DNA of 64,000 nt from Pseudomonas nabeulensis (GTDB lineage Bacteria; Pseudomonadota; Gammaproteobacteria; Pseudomonadales; Pseudomonadaceae), in assembly GCF_004682045.1 (NCBI RefSeq), contig NZ_QUZT01000023.1, positions 20,936 to 84,935 on the forward strand, given 5' to 3'. Numbering within the stretch: position 1 is the stretch's first letter; each line of letters begins with the position of its first letter. Shown here piece after piece: positions 1-8,496 of this stretch. The notes beneath the pieces are model-generated. The model was not told the origin of the DNA, did not search any database, and was given only the letters and a program-made list of their open reading frames with translations. The position numbers and the translations under genes are program-made.

Positions 1-1
1 C

Positions 2-667
2 CATCCGGAAATCTTCCTGGTGCAGACCCGCGCCATGCTCAAGGCCAGCGAAGGCCTGAACAACCTGCGCATCCTGCTGCCGATGATCTCCGGCACCCAT
101 GAGCTGGAAGAGGCGCTGCACCTTATCCACCGCGCCTGGGGCGAAGTGCGCGACGAGGGCGCCGACGTACCGATGCCGCCGATTGGCGTGATGATCGAAA
201 TCCCGGCGGCGGTGTACCAGGCCAAAGAGCTGGCAAGGCAGGTGGACTTCCTGTCGGTGGGCTCCAACGACCTGACCCAATACCTGCTGGCCGTGGACCG
301 CAACAACCCACGGGTGGCCGACCTCTACGACTACCTGCACCCGGCGGTGCTGCAAGCCCTGCAACACGTGGTGCGCGACGCCCATGCCGAAGGCAAGCCG
401 GTGAGTATCTGCGGTGAAATGGCCGGTGACCCGGCGGCGGCGGTGTTGTTGATGGCGATGGGCTTTGACAGCCTGTCGATGAACGCCACCAACTTGCCGA
501 AGGTGAAGTGGCTGCTGCGTCAGGTGAACCTGGGCATGGCCAAGGATCTGCTGGCGCAGTTGATGACCATCGACAACCCGCAAGTTATCCACAGCTCGTT
601 GCAGTTGGCGCTGAAGAATCTGGGGCTTACGCGGATGATCAACCCGGCGTCTGCCAAAACTCTCTAA
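2..667 (+). CDS. ptsP: PtsP, phosphoenolpyruvate-protein phosphotransferase (C-terminal part)
   Basis: The open frame runs in from the left edge, so only the last 221 codons or so are present. It is the C-terminal PEP-utilising TIM-barrel domain of an Enzyme I-type protein. Diagnostic stretches are VQTRAML, the MIEIPAAV segment, SVGSNDLTQYLLAVDRNN (PEP/Mg binding) and SICGEMAGDP, which carries the acid/base Cys of Enzyme I. PtsP (EI-Ntr) autophosphorylates from PEP and starts the nitrogen-related phosphorelay PtsP-PtsO-PtsN. The N-terminal GAF and His domains would lie left of the window. In Pseudomonas ptsP lies close upstream of lgt, as here. The family identity is firm; the choice of PtsP over a sugar-PTS Enzyme I rests on this context. 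Confidence 0.9.
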   Translation, partial: HPEIFLVQTRAMLKASEGLNNLRILLPMISGTHELEEALHLIHRAWGEVRDEGADVPMPPIGVMIEIPAAVYQAKELARQVDFLSVGSNDLTQYLLAVDRNNPRVADLYDYLHPAVLQALQHVVRDAHAEGKPVSICGEMAGDPAAAVLLMAMGFDSLSMNATNLPKVKWLLRQVNLGMAKDLLAQLMTIDNPQVIHSSLQLALKNLGLTRMINPASAKTL

Positions 668-686
668 AACCTATCGGTGATTAAAA

Positions 687-775
687 TGTGGGAGGGGGCT
701 TGCCCCCGATGAGGGAGTGTCAGCCAGCAAATGTGTAGCTGACACACCGCTATCGGGGGCAAGCCCCCTCCCACA
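687..775. repeat. REP pair (REPIN, GC-rich type 1)
   Basis: Two inverted 24-nt REP units (687-710 and 752-775) face each other across about 41 bp. Each unit has the core GGGGGCTTGCCCCC with a conserved TGTGGGA flank. The pair sits between the convergent ends of ptsP and the NRDE gene. It can form a long cruciform or hairpin and may act as a shared transcription or mRNA end. The same unit recurs about ten more times in the window. Confidence 0.95.
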
Positions 776-791
776 TTGGTTTGTGGTGTGG

Positions 792-1538
792 CTAGATATT
801 GAGTTCTACCTCACCCAAGCGCCCACCATGGGGCCCAAAACTACGCTCCACCATCCGCCGCGTCCCATCCGCATTCACGATCAACGCCGTACTCGCCCTG
901 GTCCCATAACTGGGGCTGGCAATAAACACGCTGGATAAAAGGCTCTCGGTCGCCAACCCCACCCCGGTATCCGGCAGCTCGGCAAACGGCGCTGTCTGCG
1001 GATCACTCAAAATTCCCAACAAGGCCTCCGGCTGCGGATCATCCAACAGCGCACTCAACGCCGCCTTGGCCTTGAGCAACTTGGGCCACGGCGTGTCCAG
1101 CCCCGCGTTCGACAGCCCATACACCCCGGCCTTCAAGCGTGTCGGCTCCGTGTGGTTGGCGTTGTAGTGCCACAACTCGTCCCGCGTCCCCACGAGCAGG
1201 TTAAACCCGGCATATTCAATCGAACGGCCGTTAACGTCGGCTAAATAGTCGTCAATCGGCATTGACCCATTAAGAAACCGCGCCACCAGTTCCCCGCGGG
1301 ACTTGCGTGCCGGGGGCTGGTGCGGGTCGCGGATATTGGTGAGGGCCGCAAAACGCCCATCGGCATTCACCCCCAGCCAGGTGCCGCCGGCTTCCTGGTC
1401 GCGGCCGGCGTAGACCTCGGGGGCGTCCAGCCATTGGGCCAATGGCAGGCTGGGGCGGGCGTAGAACTCATCACGGTTGGCCGCGACGATCAGCGGTTGG
1501 GCATGGCCCGGCCGCCAGGCGAAAACAATCAGGCACAT
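792..1538 (-). CDS. NRDE family protein (TANGO2-like)
   Basis: This 248-residue protein begins MCLIVFAWRPG and carries the NRDE signature (AANRDEFYARP) near residue 20, followed by the family's GGTWLGVN and FAALTNIRDP blocks. This is the Ntn-hydrolase-like fold shared by bacterial NRDE proteins and eukaryotic TANGO2. The second residue is Cys, as expected if the initiating Met is removed to expose a catalytic Cys; that is inference. The biochemical function is not established for the bacterial members. The gene is monocistronic, convergent with ptsP and divergent from lgt. Confidence 0.85.
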   Translation of the reverse strand: MCLIVFAWRPGHAQPLIVAANRDEFYARPSLPLAQWLDAPEVYAGRDQEAGGTWLGVNADGRFAALTNIRDPHQPPARKSRGELVARFLNGSMPIDDYLADVNGRSIEYAGFNLLVGTRDELWHYNANHTEPTRLKAGVYGLSNAGLDTPWPKLLKAKAALSALLDDPQPEALLGILSDPQTAPFAELPDTGVGLATESLLSSVFIASPSYGTRASTALIVNADGTRRMVERSFGPHGGRLGEVELNI

Positions 1539-1767
1539 CAGGCGATCCCTTTTGTGTTTCTGCCCACTCTACGCATTCAGGCAAGGGCGTTCCATCGTAT
1601 CCAGTTGGGTCGCGCACCTTCCATCCGTTAACATGCCGGACTTGGTTGGGGGGCACCCATGGAATTTCTGCTGTTCTGTGTCGGCATAAACTTTTTGTTG
1701 TAATGCAGGCTTAATCGCGGCGCGGCATGGTCCGGCGCCATAACGAATGATTTAACGAGGAGTCGCA

Positions 1768-2580
1768 ATGCTGCCTTACCCGCAGATCGACCCGGTGGCC
1801 CTGGCCATCGGTCCGCTGAAAATCCACTGGTACGGGTTGATGTACCTGATCGGCATCGGCGGCGCCTGGCTGCTGGCCTCCCGGCGCCTGAACAGCTTCG
1901 ACCCGACCTGGACCAAGGAGAAGCTCTCCGACATGGTGTTCTGGATGTCGATGGGGGTGATCGTCGGCGGGCGACTCGGTTATGTGTTGTTCTACGATCT
2001 CTCGGCGTACATCGCCAACCCGACGCTGATCTTCGAAGTCTGGAAGGGCGGCATGGCGTTCCACGGCGGGTTTATCGGCGTGATGATCGCCGCCTGGTGG
2101 TTTGGCCGTCGCAACGGCAAGTCGTTCTTCCAGTTGATGGACTTCGTCGCCCCCTTCGTGCCGATTGGCCTGGGTGCCGGGCGCATCGGAAACTTTATCA
2201 ACGCCGAACTCTGGGGCAAACCGACCGACGTGCCGTGGGCCATGGTGTTCCCGCCGTTCAGCGACCCGGCGCAACTGCCGCGCCATCCGTCGCAGCTGTA
2301 CCAGTTCGCATTGGAAGGCGTGGCACTGTTCCTTATCCTCTACATCTTCTCGCGCAAGCCACGCCCCACCATGGCGGTGTCGGGCATGTTCGCGCTGTTC
2401 TACGGGATCTTCCGTTTTATCGTCGAGTTCGTGCGTGTGCCGGATGCACAGCTGGGCTACCTGGCGTTCGGTTGGTTGACCATGGGTCAGATCCTCAGCC
2501 TGCCGATGATCCTCGGCGGCCTGGGCCTGTTGTGGTGGGCGTACAATCGCCCGCAACCTTTGAAGAACACCGCGCTTTAA
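1768..2580 (+). CDS. lgt: Prolipoprotein diacylglyceryl transferase
   Basis: The 270-residue inner-membrane enzyme transfers diacylglycerol from phosphatidylglycerol to the lipobox Cys of prolipoproteins, the first step of lipoprotein maturation. It starts [26 protein letters not shown] and contains the family landmarks: [19 protein letters not shown] with the essential His, the Lgt signature [15 protein letters not shown], and a late RHPSQLYQ. About seven hydrophobic segments fit the family. The start at 1768 is preceded by an AACGAGGAG ribosome site. thyA follows 51 bp after the stop, the common Pseudomonas order. Confidence 0.97.
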   Translation: MLPYPQIDPVALAIGPLKIHWYGLMYLIGIGGAWLLASRRLNSFDPTWTKEKLSDMVFWMSMGVIVGGRLGYVLFYDLSAYIANPTLIFEVWKGGMAFHGGFIGVMIAAWWFGRRNGKSFFQLMDFVAPFVPIGLGAGRIGNFINAELWGKPTDVPWAMVFPPFSDPAQLPRHPSQLYQFALEGVALFLILYIFSRKPRPTMAVSGMFALFYGIFRFIVEFVRVPDAQLGYLAFGWLTMGQILSLPMILGGLGLLWWAYNRPQPLKNTAL

Positions 2581-2588
2581 ATTCGAAT

Positions 2589-2610
2589 GCCGAGGCCCTC
2601 AAGCCTCGGC
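2589..2610 (+). terminator. Hairpin between lgt and thyA
   Basis: An 8-bp perfect stem (GCCGAGGC / GCCTCGGC) with a 6-nt loop begins 8 bp after the lgt stop and ends 21 bp before the thyA start. No U-tract follows, so it is at best a weak terminator. It may instead act as an mRNA-stability or attenuating element in the thyA leader. Confidence 0.4.
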
Positions 2611-2631
2611 TTCAACGATACGGGTAAACCA

Positions 2632-3465
2632 ATGAAGCAATATCTCGAACTACTGAACGACGTCGTGACCAATGGATTGACCAAGGGCGATCGCACCGGC
2701 ACCGGCACCAAGGCCGTGTTTGCCCGTCAGTATCGGCATAACTTGGCCGACGGCTTCCCGCTGCTGACCACCAAGAAGCTTCACTTCAAAAGCATCGCCA
2801 ATGAACTGATCTGGATGTTGAGCGGCAACACCAACATCAAGTGGCTGAATGAAAACGGCGTGCGCATCTGGGACGAATGGGCCACCGAAGACGGCGACCT
2901 GGGCCCGGTGTACGGCGAGCAGTGGACCGCCTGGCCAACCAAGGATGGCGGCACGATCAACCAGATCGACTACATGGTGCACACGCTCAAGACCAACCCC
3001 AACAGCCGCCGCATCCTGTTCCACGGCTGGAACGTCGAGTACCTGCCCGACGAAACCAAGAGCCCCCAGGAAAACGCGCGCAACGGCAAACAAGCCCTGC
3101 CGCCGTGCCACCTGCTGTACCAGGCGTTCGTGCATGACGGCCACCTGTCGATGCAGTTGTACATCCGTAGCTCCGACGTATTCCTCGGCCTGCCGTACAA
3201 CACCGCCGCCCTGGCGTTGCTCACCCATATGCTGGCGCAGCAGTGCGACCTGATCCCCCACGAGATTATCGTCACCACCGGCGACACCCATGCGTACAGC
3301 AACCATATGGAACAAATCCAGACCCAGCTGGCGCGCACGCCGAAGAAGCTGCCGGAGCTGGTGATCAAGCGTAAGCCTGCGTCGATCTATGACTACACGT
3401 TCGAAGACTTTGAAATTGTGGGCTACGACGCCGACCCGAGTATCAAGGCCGAAGTCGCGATCTAA
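2632..3465 (+). CDS. thyA: Thymidylate synthase
   Basis: ThyA makes dTMP from dUMP using methylenetetrahydrofolate. I chose the start at 2632 ([12 protein letters not shown]), which matches family N-termini; an in-frame ATG at 2587 would put the lgt-thyA hairpin inside the coding region. The 277-residue product has the nucleophile motif LPPCHLLYQ, the substrate-binding stretch [15 protein letters not shown] and the C-terminal folate-binding end. Its partner in the folate cycle, folA, lies about 12 kb downstream. Confidence 0.97.
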   Translation: MKQYLELLNDVVTNGLTKGDRTGTGTKAVFARQYRHNLADGFPLLTTKKLHFKSIANELIWMLSGNTNIKWLNENGVRIWDEWATEDGDLGPVYGEQWTAWPTKDGGTINQIDYMVHTLKTNPNSRRILFHGWNVEYLPDETKSPQENARNGKQALPPCHLLYQAFVHDGHLSMQLYIRSSDVFLGLPYNTAALALLTHMLAQQCDLIPHEIIVTTGDTHAYSNHMEQIQTQLARTPKKLPELVIKRKPASIYDYTFEDFEIVGYDADPSIKAEVAI

Positions 3466-3483
3466 AATGGGTCGCGGTCAAAA

Positions 3484-3572
3484 TGTGGGAGGGGGCTTGC
3501 CCCCGATAGCGGTGGGTCAGCTAAATAGTTAGTGGCTGGCACACTGCAATCGGGGGCAAGCCCCCTCCCACA
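3484..3572. repeat. REP pair (REPIN, type 1)
   Basis: Inverted 24-nt units at 3484-3507 and 3549-3572 have the GGGGGCTTGCCCCC core. They sit in the convergent gap between thyA and cadR. Confidence 0.95.
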
Positions 3573-3593
3573 TTTGTCCTGTGTTCACTTGGT

Positions 3594-4034
3594 TCAGTGT
3601 CCATGGCTCCTGCCCACATGCGAAGGCTCTGCCTCGCTGGCCTGCACACTCCCACTCACTTCCAACCGCTGCAAAATCCCGCACTCCGGCCCGCCGCCAC
3701 ACCGCTGGCGCAAGTCCAGTAACTGTTCCTGCAACACCAGCAAGCCGTCGATCCGCGCTTTGACATGCTGGATATGCTCGTCGATCAACGCATTCACGCT
3801 CTCGCACTGGTCCTGGGGACTGTCCCGTAACCCCAGCAGGCTGCGGATTTCCTCCAGCGTCATGTCCAGGCTGCGGCAGTTACGGATAAAGACCAGCCGC
3901 TCGGTGTGCGCCTGGGTGTACACGCGGTAGTTGGCGTCCGTGCGCGCCGGGGGCGGCAGCAGGCCTTCCTTCTCGTAATAGCGGATGGTCTCTACCGGAC
4001 AGTCAGTCAATTTCGACAGTTCGCCGATCTTCAT
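3594..4034 (-). CDS. cadR: CadR, MerR-family Cd/Pb/Zn-responsive activator
   Basis: The 146-residue protein begins MKIGELSKLTDCPVETIRYYE, the MerR winged-helix DNA-binding domain, then a dimerisation helix. The metal-site cysteines are visible at C77, C112 and C118, and the C-terminus is His-rich (HVGRSHGH), as in Pseudomonas CadR. I use the ATG at 4034 because it gives the canonical MerR start; the open frame extends further upstream without supporting features. It is divergent from cadA. The shared intergenic region holds a near-perfect MerR operator, so CadR very probably activates cadA on metal binding. Confidence 0.92.
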   Translation of the reverse strand: MKIGELSKLTDCPVETIRYYEKEGLLPPPARTDANYRVYTQAHTERLVFIRNCRSLDMTLEEIRSLLGLRDSPQDQCESVNALIDEHIQHVKARIDGLLVLQEQLLDLRQRCGGGPECGILQRLEVSGSVQASEAEPSHVGRSHGH

Positions 4035-4057
4035 CGCAGCAGTCTCCAAATGGGTGC

Positions 4058-4088
4058 TTGACCCTATAGTGGCTACAGGGTCTTTACT
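4058..4088 (+). promoter_or_regulatory. MerR/CadR-type operator-promoter of cadA
   Basis: A dyad ACCCTATA...TACAGGGT spans 4061-4081, embedded between a -35-like TTGACC (4058-4063) and a -10-like TTTACT (4083-4088). The spacer is 19 bp, the overlong distance typical of MerR-activated promoters, where metal-bound regulator untwists the DNA. It lies about 30 bp upstream of the cadA start and 24 bp upstream of cadR. Confidence 0.85.
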
Positions 4089-4118
4089 TGGCAACAGGCA
4101 CCTTACGGACGCGACCTG

Positions 4119-6329
4119 ATGAGCGATTCTCCGCAAAAACTGACCCCTGTACATCACCATGGCCACGGCGGCGCGTGCTGTTCCGGTACGCCCGCCCCGG
4201 CGCTGGTGCAACTGAACGACGCCCCCACTGCGGGCTCACGCCTGAGCACTTTCCGCATCGAAGCCATGGACTGCCCCACCGAGCAGACGCTGATCCAGAA
4301 CAAACTGGGCAAGCTCGCCGGTGTGCAGCAGCTGGAATTCAACCTGATCAACCGCATCCTCGGCGTCACCCACGACCTGCCGAGCACCGCGCCGATCATC
4401 GACGCGATCAAATCCATCGGCATGCAGGCCGACCCCATTGAAGAGGGTGCCCCTGCCGCCGCGCCACCGGCGAAGAAACACTGGTGGCCGCTGGCGTTGT
4501 CCGGTGTGGGGGCGCTGGCCGCTGAAGTGCTGCACTTCACCAGCGCCGCGCCGACGTGGGTGATCGCCGTGGTCGCACTGGTATCGATCCTCAGCGGCGG
4601 CCTCACCACCTATAAAAAGGGCTGGATTGCCCTCAAGAACCTCAACCTGAACATCAACGCGTTGATGAGCATCGCCGTGACCGGTGCGGTGCTCATCGGC
4701 CAATGGCCGGAAGCGGCGATGGTGATGTTCCTGTTCACCGTGGCCGAGCTGATCGAAGCCAAGTCCCTGGACCGTGCACGCAACGCCATCAGCGGCTTGA
4801 TGCAGATGACCCCGGAGCAGGCCACGGTGCGCCAGGCCGATGGTTCGTGGGCTGAAATGGAAGTGAAAAGCATTGATTTGGGCGCCATCGTGCGGGTAAA
4901 GCCCGGTGAACGCATCGGCCTGGACGGTGAAGTCACCGCAGGCCAGTCCACCATCGATCAAGCGCCGATCACCGGCGAAAGCCTGCCGATTGAGAAGACC
5001 GTGGGCGATAAAGTCTTCGCCGGCACGATCAACCAGGCTGGCGCCCTGGAATACACAGTCACCGCTGCCGCCAACAACTCCACCCTGGCGCGGATCATCC
5101 ACGCCGTGGAGCAGGCCCAGGGTGCACGGGCACCGACCCAACGTTTTGTCGACAGCTTTTCGAAGATCTACACCCCAGTGGTATTCCTGTTTGCCCTCGG
5201 CGTGGCGCTGATCCCGCCGCTGTTCATGGCCGGTGCGTGGTTCGACTGGATCTACCGCGCCCTGGTGTTGCTGGTGGTCGCCTGCCCGTGTGCGCTGGTG
5301 ATCTCCACCCCGGTCACCATCGTCAGCGGCCTGGCGGCGGCGGCGCGCAAAGGCATCCTGATCAAAGGCGGCGTGTACCTGGAGGGCGGTTACAAACTCG
5401 ACTACCTGGCCCTCGACAAGACCGGCACCATCACCCACGGCAAACCGGTGCAAACCGACTACCTGGCGCTGTTTCCGACGGTTGAGGACAGCGCGCCAGC
5501 CCTGGCGGCCAGTTTGGCCGGGCGTTCCGATCACCCGGTGTCGCTGGCCATCGCCAACGCGGCTGTGGATAAAAACCTGCCGACTCACGTTGTGGATAAC
5601 TTCGAGGCGCTGGCCGGTCGCGGTGTGCGGGGCGATATCAACGGCGAAACCTACCACCTGGGCAACCATCGCCTGGTGGAAGACCTCGGTCTGTGCTCAC
5701 CGGCGCTGGAAGAAAAACTCTTCGCCCTGGAGAAACAAGGTAAATCCGTGGTGCTGTTGCTCGACAAATCCGGCCCGCTGGCCCTGTTCGCCGTGGCCGA
5801 CACGGTCAAGGACAGCAGCCGCGAAGCCATCCAGCAACTGCACGAGTTGGGCATCAAGACCCTGATGCTCACCGGCGACAACACCCACACCGCCCAGGCC
5901 ATCGCCGCTCAGGTTGGCATCGACCAGGCCCAGGGCGACCTGTTGCCCACCGACAAACTGCAAGCCATCGAAACCCTTTACGGCCAAGGCCATCGCGTCG
6001 GCATGGTCGGCGACGGCATCAACGACGCCCCGGCCCTGGCCCGCGCCGAGATTGGTTTTGCCATGGCCGCAGCGGGCACCGACACGGCCATCGAGACCGC
6101 CGACGTGGCGCTGATGGATGACGACTTGCGCAAGATTCCGGCATTCATTCGGTTGTCGCGACAAACGTCGAGTATCCTCAAGCAGAACATCGCCCTGGCG
6201 TTGGTGATCAAGGCGATCTTTCTGGTGGTCACCTTCCTGGGCCTGGCCACCATGTGGATGGCGGTGTTTGCCGACATGGGCGTGGCCCTGCTGGTGGTGT
6301 TCAATGGCCTGCGCCTGCTGCGCAAATAG
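4119..6329 (+). CDS. cadA: Heavy-metal P1B-type ATPase (Cd/Zn/Pb exporter)
   Basis: The 736-residue inner-membrane pump exports divalent soft metals. It starts with a His/Cys-rich tail (HHHGHGGACC, residues 12-21) and one HMA domain whose metal motif is MDCPTE around residue 50. Membrane segments follow, then the actuator ITGES motif, the transmembrane CPC metal site (C389-P-C391), the phosphorylated Asp in DKTGT (D433) and the hinge GDGINDAP (631-638). CPC plus the DCPTE-type HMA place it with the Cd/Zn/Pb (CadA/ZntA) group rather than copper ATPases. The adjacent cadR and its operator agree. Confidence 0.95.
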   Translation: MSDSPQKLTPVHHHGHGGACCSGTPAPALVQLNDAPTAGSRLSTFRIEAMDCPTEQTLIQNKLGKLAGVQQLEFNLINRILGVTHDLPSTAPIIDAIKSIGMQADPIEEGAPAAAPPAKKHWWPLALSGVGALAAEVLHFTSAAPTWVIAVVALVSILSGGLTTYKKGWIALKNLNLNINALMSIAVTGAVLIGQWPEAAMVMFLFTVAELIEAKSLDRARNAISGLMQMTPEQATVRQADGSWAEMEVKSIDLGAIVRVKPGERIGLDGEVTAGQSTIDQAPITGESLPIEKTVGDKVFAGTINQAGALEYTVTAAANNSTLARIIHAVEQAQGARAPTQRFVDSFSKIYTPVVFLFALGVALIPPLFMAGAWFDWIYRALVLLVVACPCALVISTPVTIVSGLAAAARKGILIKGGVYLEGGYKLDYLALDKTGTITHGKPVQTDYLALFPTVEDSAPALAASLAGRSDHPVSLAIANAAVDKNLPTHVVDNFEALAGRGVRGDINGETYHLGNHRLVEDLGLCSPALEEKLFALEKQGKSVVLLLDKSGPLALFAVADTVKDSSREAIQQLHELGIKTLMLTGDNTHTAQAIAAQVGIDQAQGDLLPTDKLQAIETLYGQGHRVGMVGDGINDAPALARAEIGFAMAAAGTDTAIETADVALMDDDLRKIPAFIRLSRQTSSILKQNIALALVIKAIFLVVTFLGLATMWMAVFADMGVALLVVFNGLRLLRK

Positions 6330-6345
6330 ACGATGAGAGGATGGT

Positions 6346-7209
6346 GTGCTGAGTGCCGAGCTAAAGGCTTTTTTCATGGTCGCCCGCCTGGGCAGCATTA
6401 CCCAGGCGGCGAAAAAACTCGGCCTGAGCCAGCCCACCGTCACCACCCAGATTCGCAACCTGGAAAGCCAATACGGCGTTGAACTGTTCTACCGCGGCGG
6501 CCGTCGCCTCACGGTCAGCGACGACGGTGCGCGGCTGCTGCCGATGGTCAAGGCGCTGTTGCAGCAGGAAGCGGATATCGAGTTTTTCCTGCGTAACAGC
6601 GGTCAGGTCCAGGGCGCGTTGAGGATTGCGGCGACGGCGCCGTATTACATCCTGGATCTGGTCAAAACCTTTCGTGAACGCCTGCCCCACGTGGAAGTGT
6701 CGGTGGAAATCGGCAACTCCCAGCAGGTGCTGGAAGCGCTGGATGATTACCGCGTCGATGTGGCCGCGTCTTCGCAATTGCTGGAAGACCCACGGTTGAT
6801 CCGTCGCGTATTGGGCACCGATCCGCTGGTGCTGGCGGTGCATCGCAATCATCCACTGGCCAAGCTCGACCATGTACCGCTGAGTGCCTTGGCCGGGCAC
6901 ACCTTGTTGATGCGCGAGGCGGGTTCGACCACGCGGCGGTTGACGGAAGATCTGTTACAGGGCGCTAACGTGAGCTACGGGCCCCTGTTGGAAATCGGCA
7001 GCCGTGAGTCGATTCGCGAGGCGGTGTTGCGCAATATCGGCATCAGCATTATTGCGCGGCAGGAAGTGCCCCATGACCCGCAGTTGCGGGTGCTGACCAT
7101 CGAAAATGCGCCGCAGATTCCGGAGTACTTGTACTGCCTCAAGGAAAGAAAGTCGGCCCGGTTGCCGGCGGCGTTTCTGGGGTTGGCGCAGGAAATGTCG
7201 CCGATCTAG
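6346..7209 (+). CDS. LysR-family regulator, probably of the phosphonate genes
   Basis: The 287-residue protein has an N-terminal winged HTH (residues 1-60, AAKKLGLSQPTVTTQIRNLE) and a periplasmic-binding-like effector domain. The start is GTG at 6346, preceded by GAGAGG. It lies 16 bp after cadA, but its other neighbour is a 2-aminoethylphosphonate-type transporter. LysR regulators of this kind commonly accompany such clusters, so I infer control of the phn-like genes rather than of metal resistance. The effector is unknown from sequence. Confidence 0.8.
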   Translation: MLSAELKAFFMVARLGSITQAAKKLGLSQPTVTTQIRNLESQYGVELFYRGGRRLTVSDDGARLLPMVKALLQQEADIEFFLRNSGQVQGALRIAATAPYYILDLVKTFRERLPHVEVSVEIGNSQQVLEALDDYRVDVAASSQLLEDPRLIRRVLGTDPLVLAVHRNHPLAKLDHVPLSALAGHTLLMREAGSTTRRLTEDLLQGANVSYGPLLEIGSRESIREAVLRNIGISIIARQEVPHDPQLRVLTIENAPQIPEYLYCLKERKSARLPAAFLGLAQEMSPI

Positions 7210-7234
7210 GTTTTGGGTTGGCGGTTAGGGCCTC

Positions 7235-7298
7235 ATCGGGGGCAAGCCCCCTCCCACAGGGGAACGCATTCCAATGTGGGAGGGGGCTTGCCCCCGAT
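7235..7298. repeat. REP pair (type 1, short spacer, reversed arm order)
   Basis: Two type-1 REP units (7235-7258 and 7275-7298) are separated by only 16 bp and are arranged in the opposite order to most pairs in the window. They lie between the LysR gene and the ABC ATPase gene and so may end the lysR transcript. Confidence 0.93.
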
Positions 7299-7430
7299 AG
7301 CGGTAGTGCAGGCACCACACCTCTGTAACCCAAATCCACCAATACCACTATCACCCGCTTTTGCCTTCCTGCCACATGAGCGACGCATTCCCTCCCTAGC
7401 ATGGCCTTCATCCGTTTGATGAGGTGTCCC

Positions 7431-8495
7431 ATGAACACAGCCCTGACCCAACCCAGCGCGCCGATGAAGGTGCGCAATGTCCAGAAGCGCTTCGGTGCGT
7501 TTACTGCACTGGACAACGTCTCCCTGGACGTCGCTGCCGGCGAGCTGGTGTGCCTGCTGGGCCCGTCGGGCTGCGGCAAGACCACCCTGTTGCGCTGCAT
7601 CGCCGGCCTGGAGCGCCAGGACAGCGGTGAGCTTTACCTCGGCGAGCGTGACGTTTCCCTACTGCCGCCCCAGGCGCGGGACTACGGCATCCTGTTCCAG
7701 TCCTACGCGCTGTTTCCCAACCTCACTGTTGAAGCGAACATCGGCTACGGCCTCACCGGCACTGGCCGCGATGAAGTGCGCAAGCGCGTCGGGCAGATGC
7801 TGGAACTGGTGGGCCTGGCGGGCAGCGAAAAGAAATACCCCGGCCAACTCTCCGGCGGCCAGCAACAACGTGTGGCCCTGGCCCGTGCGTTGGCGCCGGC
7901 ACCTTCATTGCTGTTGTTGGACGAACCGATGTCGGCCCTCGATGCTCGCGTGCGTGAGCATCTGTGCACCGAGCTGCGCCAACTGCAACGCCGCCTGGGC
8001 ATCACCACGCTGATGGTCACCCACAACCAGGACGAGGCCATGTTGATGGCCGACCGAATCGCCGTGATGAACAACGGCAAGGTCGAGCAATACGCCACCC
8101 CTCAAGAGATCTACGACCGCCCGGCCACCCCGTTCGTGGCGGAGTTTGTCGGCCAGGGTAACTGGCTGCCGTTCAGCCGCAACAGTGCCAGCCACGCCCA
8201 GGTCGGCGGGATGAACCTGCGCCTGGCGGACGATGCCGGCGTGGCCAAGTCCGGGCGCCTGTTCTGCCGCCCGGAAGCCATCAGCGTCAACCCGCCGGTG
8301 CATGAAGAAAACCTGTTCCCGGCCAAGGTCCACGAGATCACCTTCCTCGGCAACCGCTGCCGCATGAGCTTCGAACTGGAGCACCTGCCCGGCCATCCGC
8401 TGTTGGCCGAGCTGGCGCCGGAAGCCATGCCGCGCCTGGGCGCCCAAGACATCTGGGTCGCCTTGCCGCCGCGCAGCCTGCAGGTGTTTGCCTGA
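7431..8495 (+). CDS. phnT: ABC transporter ATP-binding protein, 2-aminoethylphosphonate type
   Basis: The 354-residue ATPase has Walker A GPSGCGKTT, signature LSGGQQQR, Walker B LLLLDEPMSALD and the switch His in VTHNQDEA, followed by a C-terminal TOBE-like regulatory domain. The start at 7431 has a GAGGTG ribosome site at 7421-7426. Together with the permease and the binding protein it forms an iron(III)/AEP-family importer. Assignment to AEP comes from the co-located phosphonate enzymes; the ATPase alone would be called a polyamine/iron-type ATPase. The symbol is by analogy with the PhnSTUV systems. Confidence 0.8.
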   Translation: MNTALTQPSAPMKVRNVQKRFGAFTALDNVSLDVAAGELVCLLGPSGCGKTTLLRCIAGLERQDSGELYLGERDVSLLPPQARDYGILFQSYALFPNLTVEANIGYGLTGTGRDEVRKRVGQMLELVGLAGSEKKYPGQLSGGQQQRVALARALAPAPSLLLLDEPMSALDARVREHLCTELRQLQRRLGITTLMVTHNQDEAMLMADRIAVMNNGKVEQYATPQEIYDRPATPFVAEFVGQGNWLPFSRNSASHAQVGGMNLRLADDAGVAKSGRLFCRPEAISVNPPVHEENLFPAKVHEITFLGNRCRMSFELEHLPGHPLLAELAPEAMPRLGAQDIWVALPPRSLQVFA

Positions 8496-8496
8496 G

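Noticed and set aside
717..938. 73-codon plus-strand ORF across the REP and the end of the NRDE gene
   Set aside because: It begins in REP DNA and is antisense to the NRDE coding region; no ribosome site or family motif.
1711..2556. 281-codon minus-strand ORF opposite lgt
   Set aside because: Shadow frame of lgt, full of Arg/Gln/His runs typical of antisense high-GC reading; lgt itself is unambiguous.
4236..5669. 477-codon minus-strand ORF opposite cadA
   Set aside because: Antisense to a P-type ATPase with all its motifs; no domain recognisable in the reverse frame.
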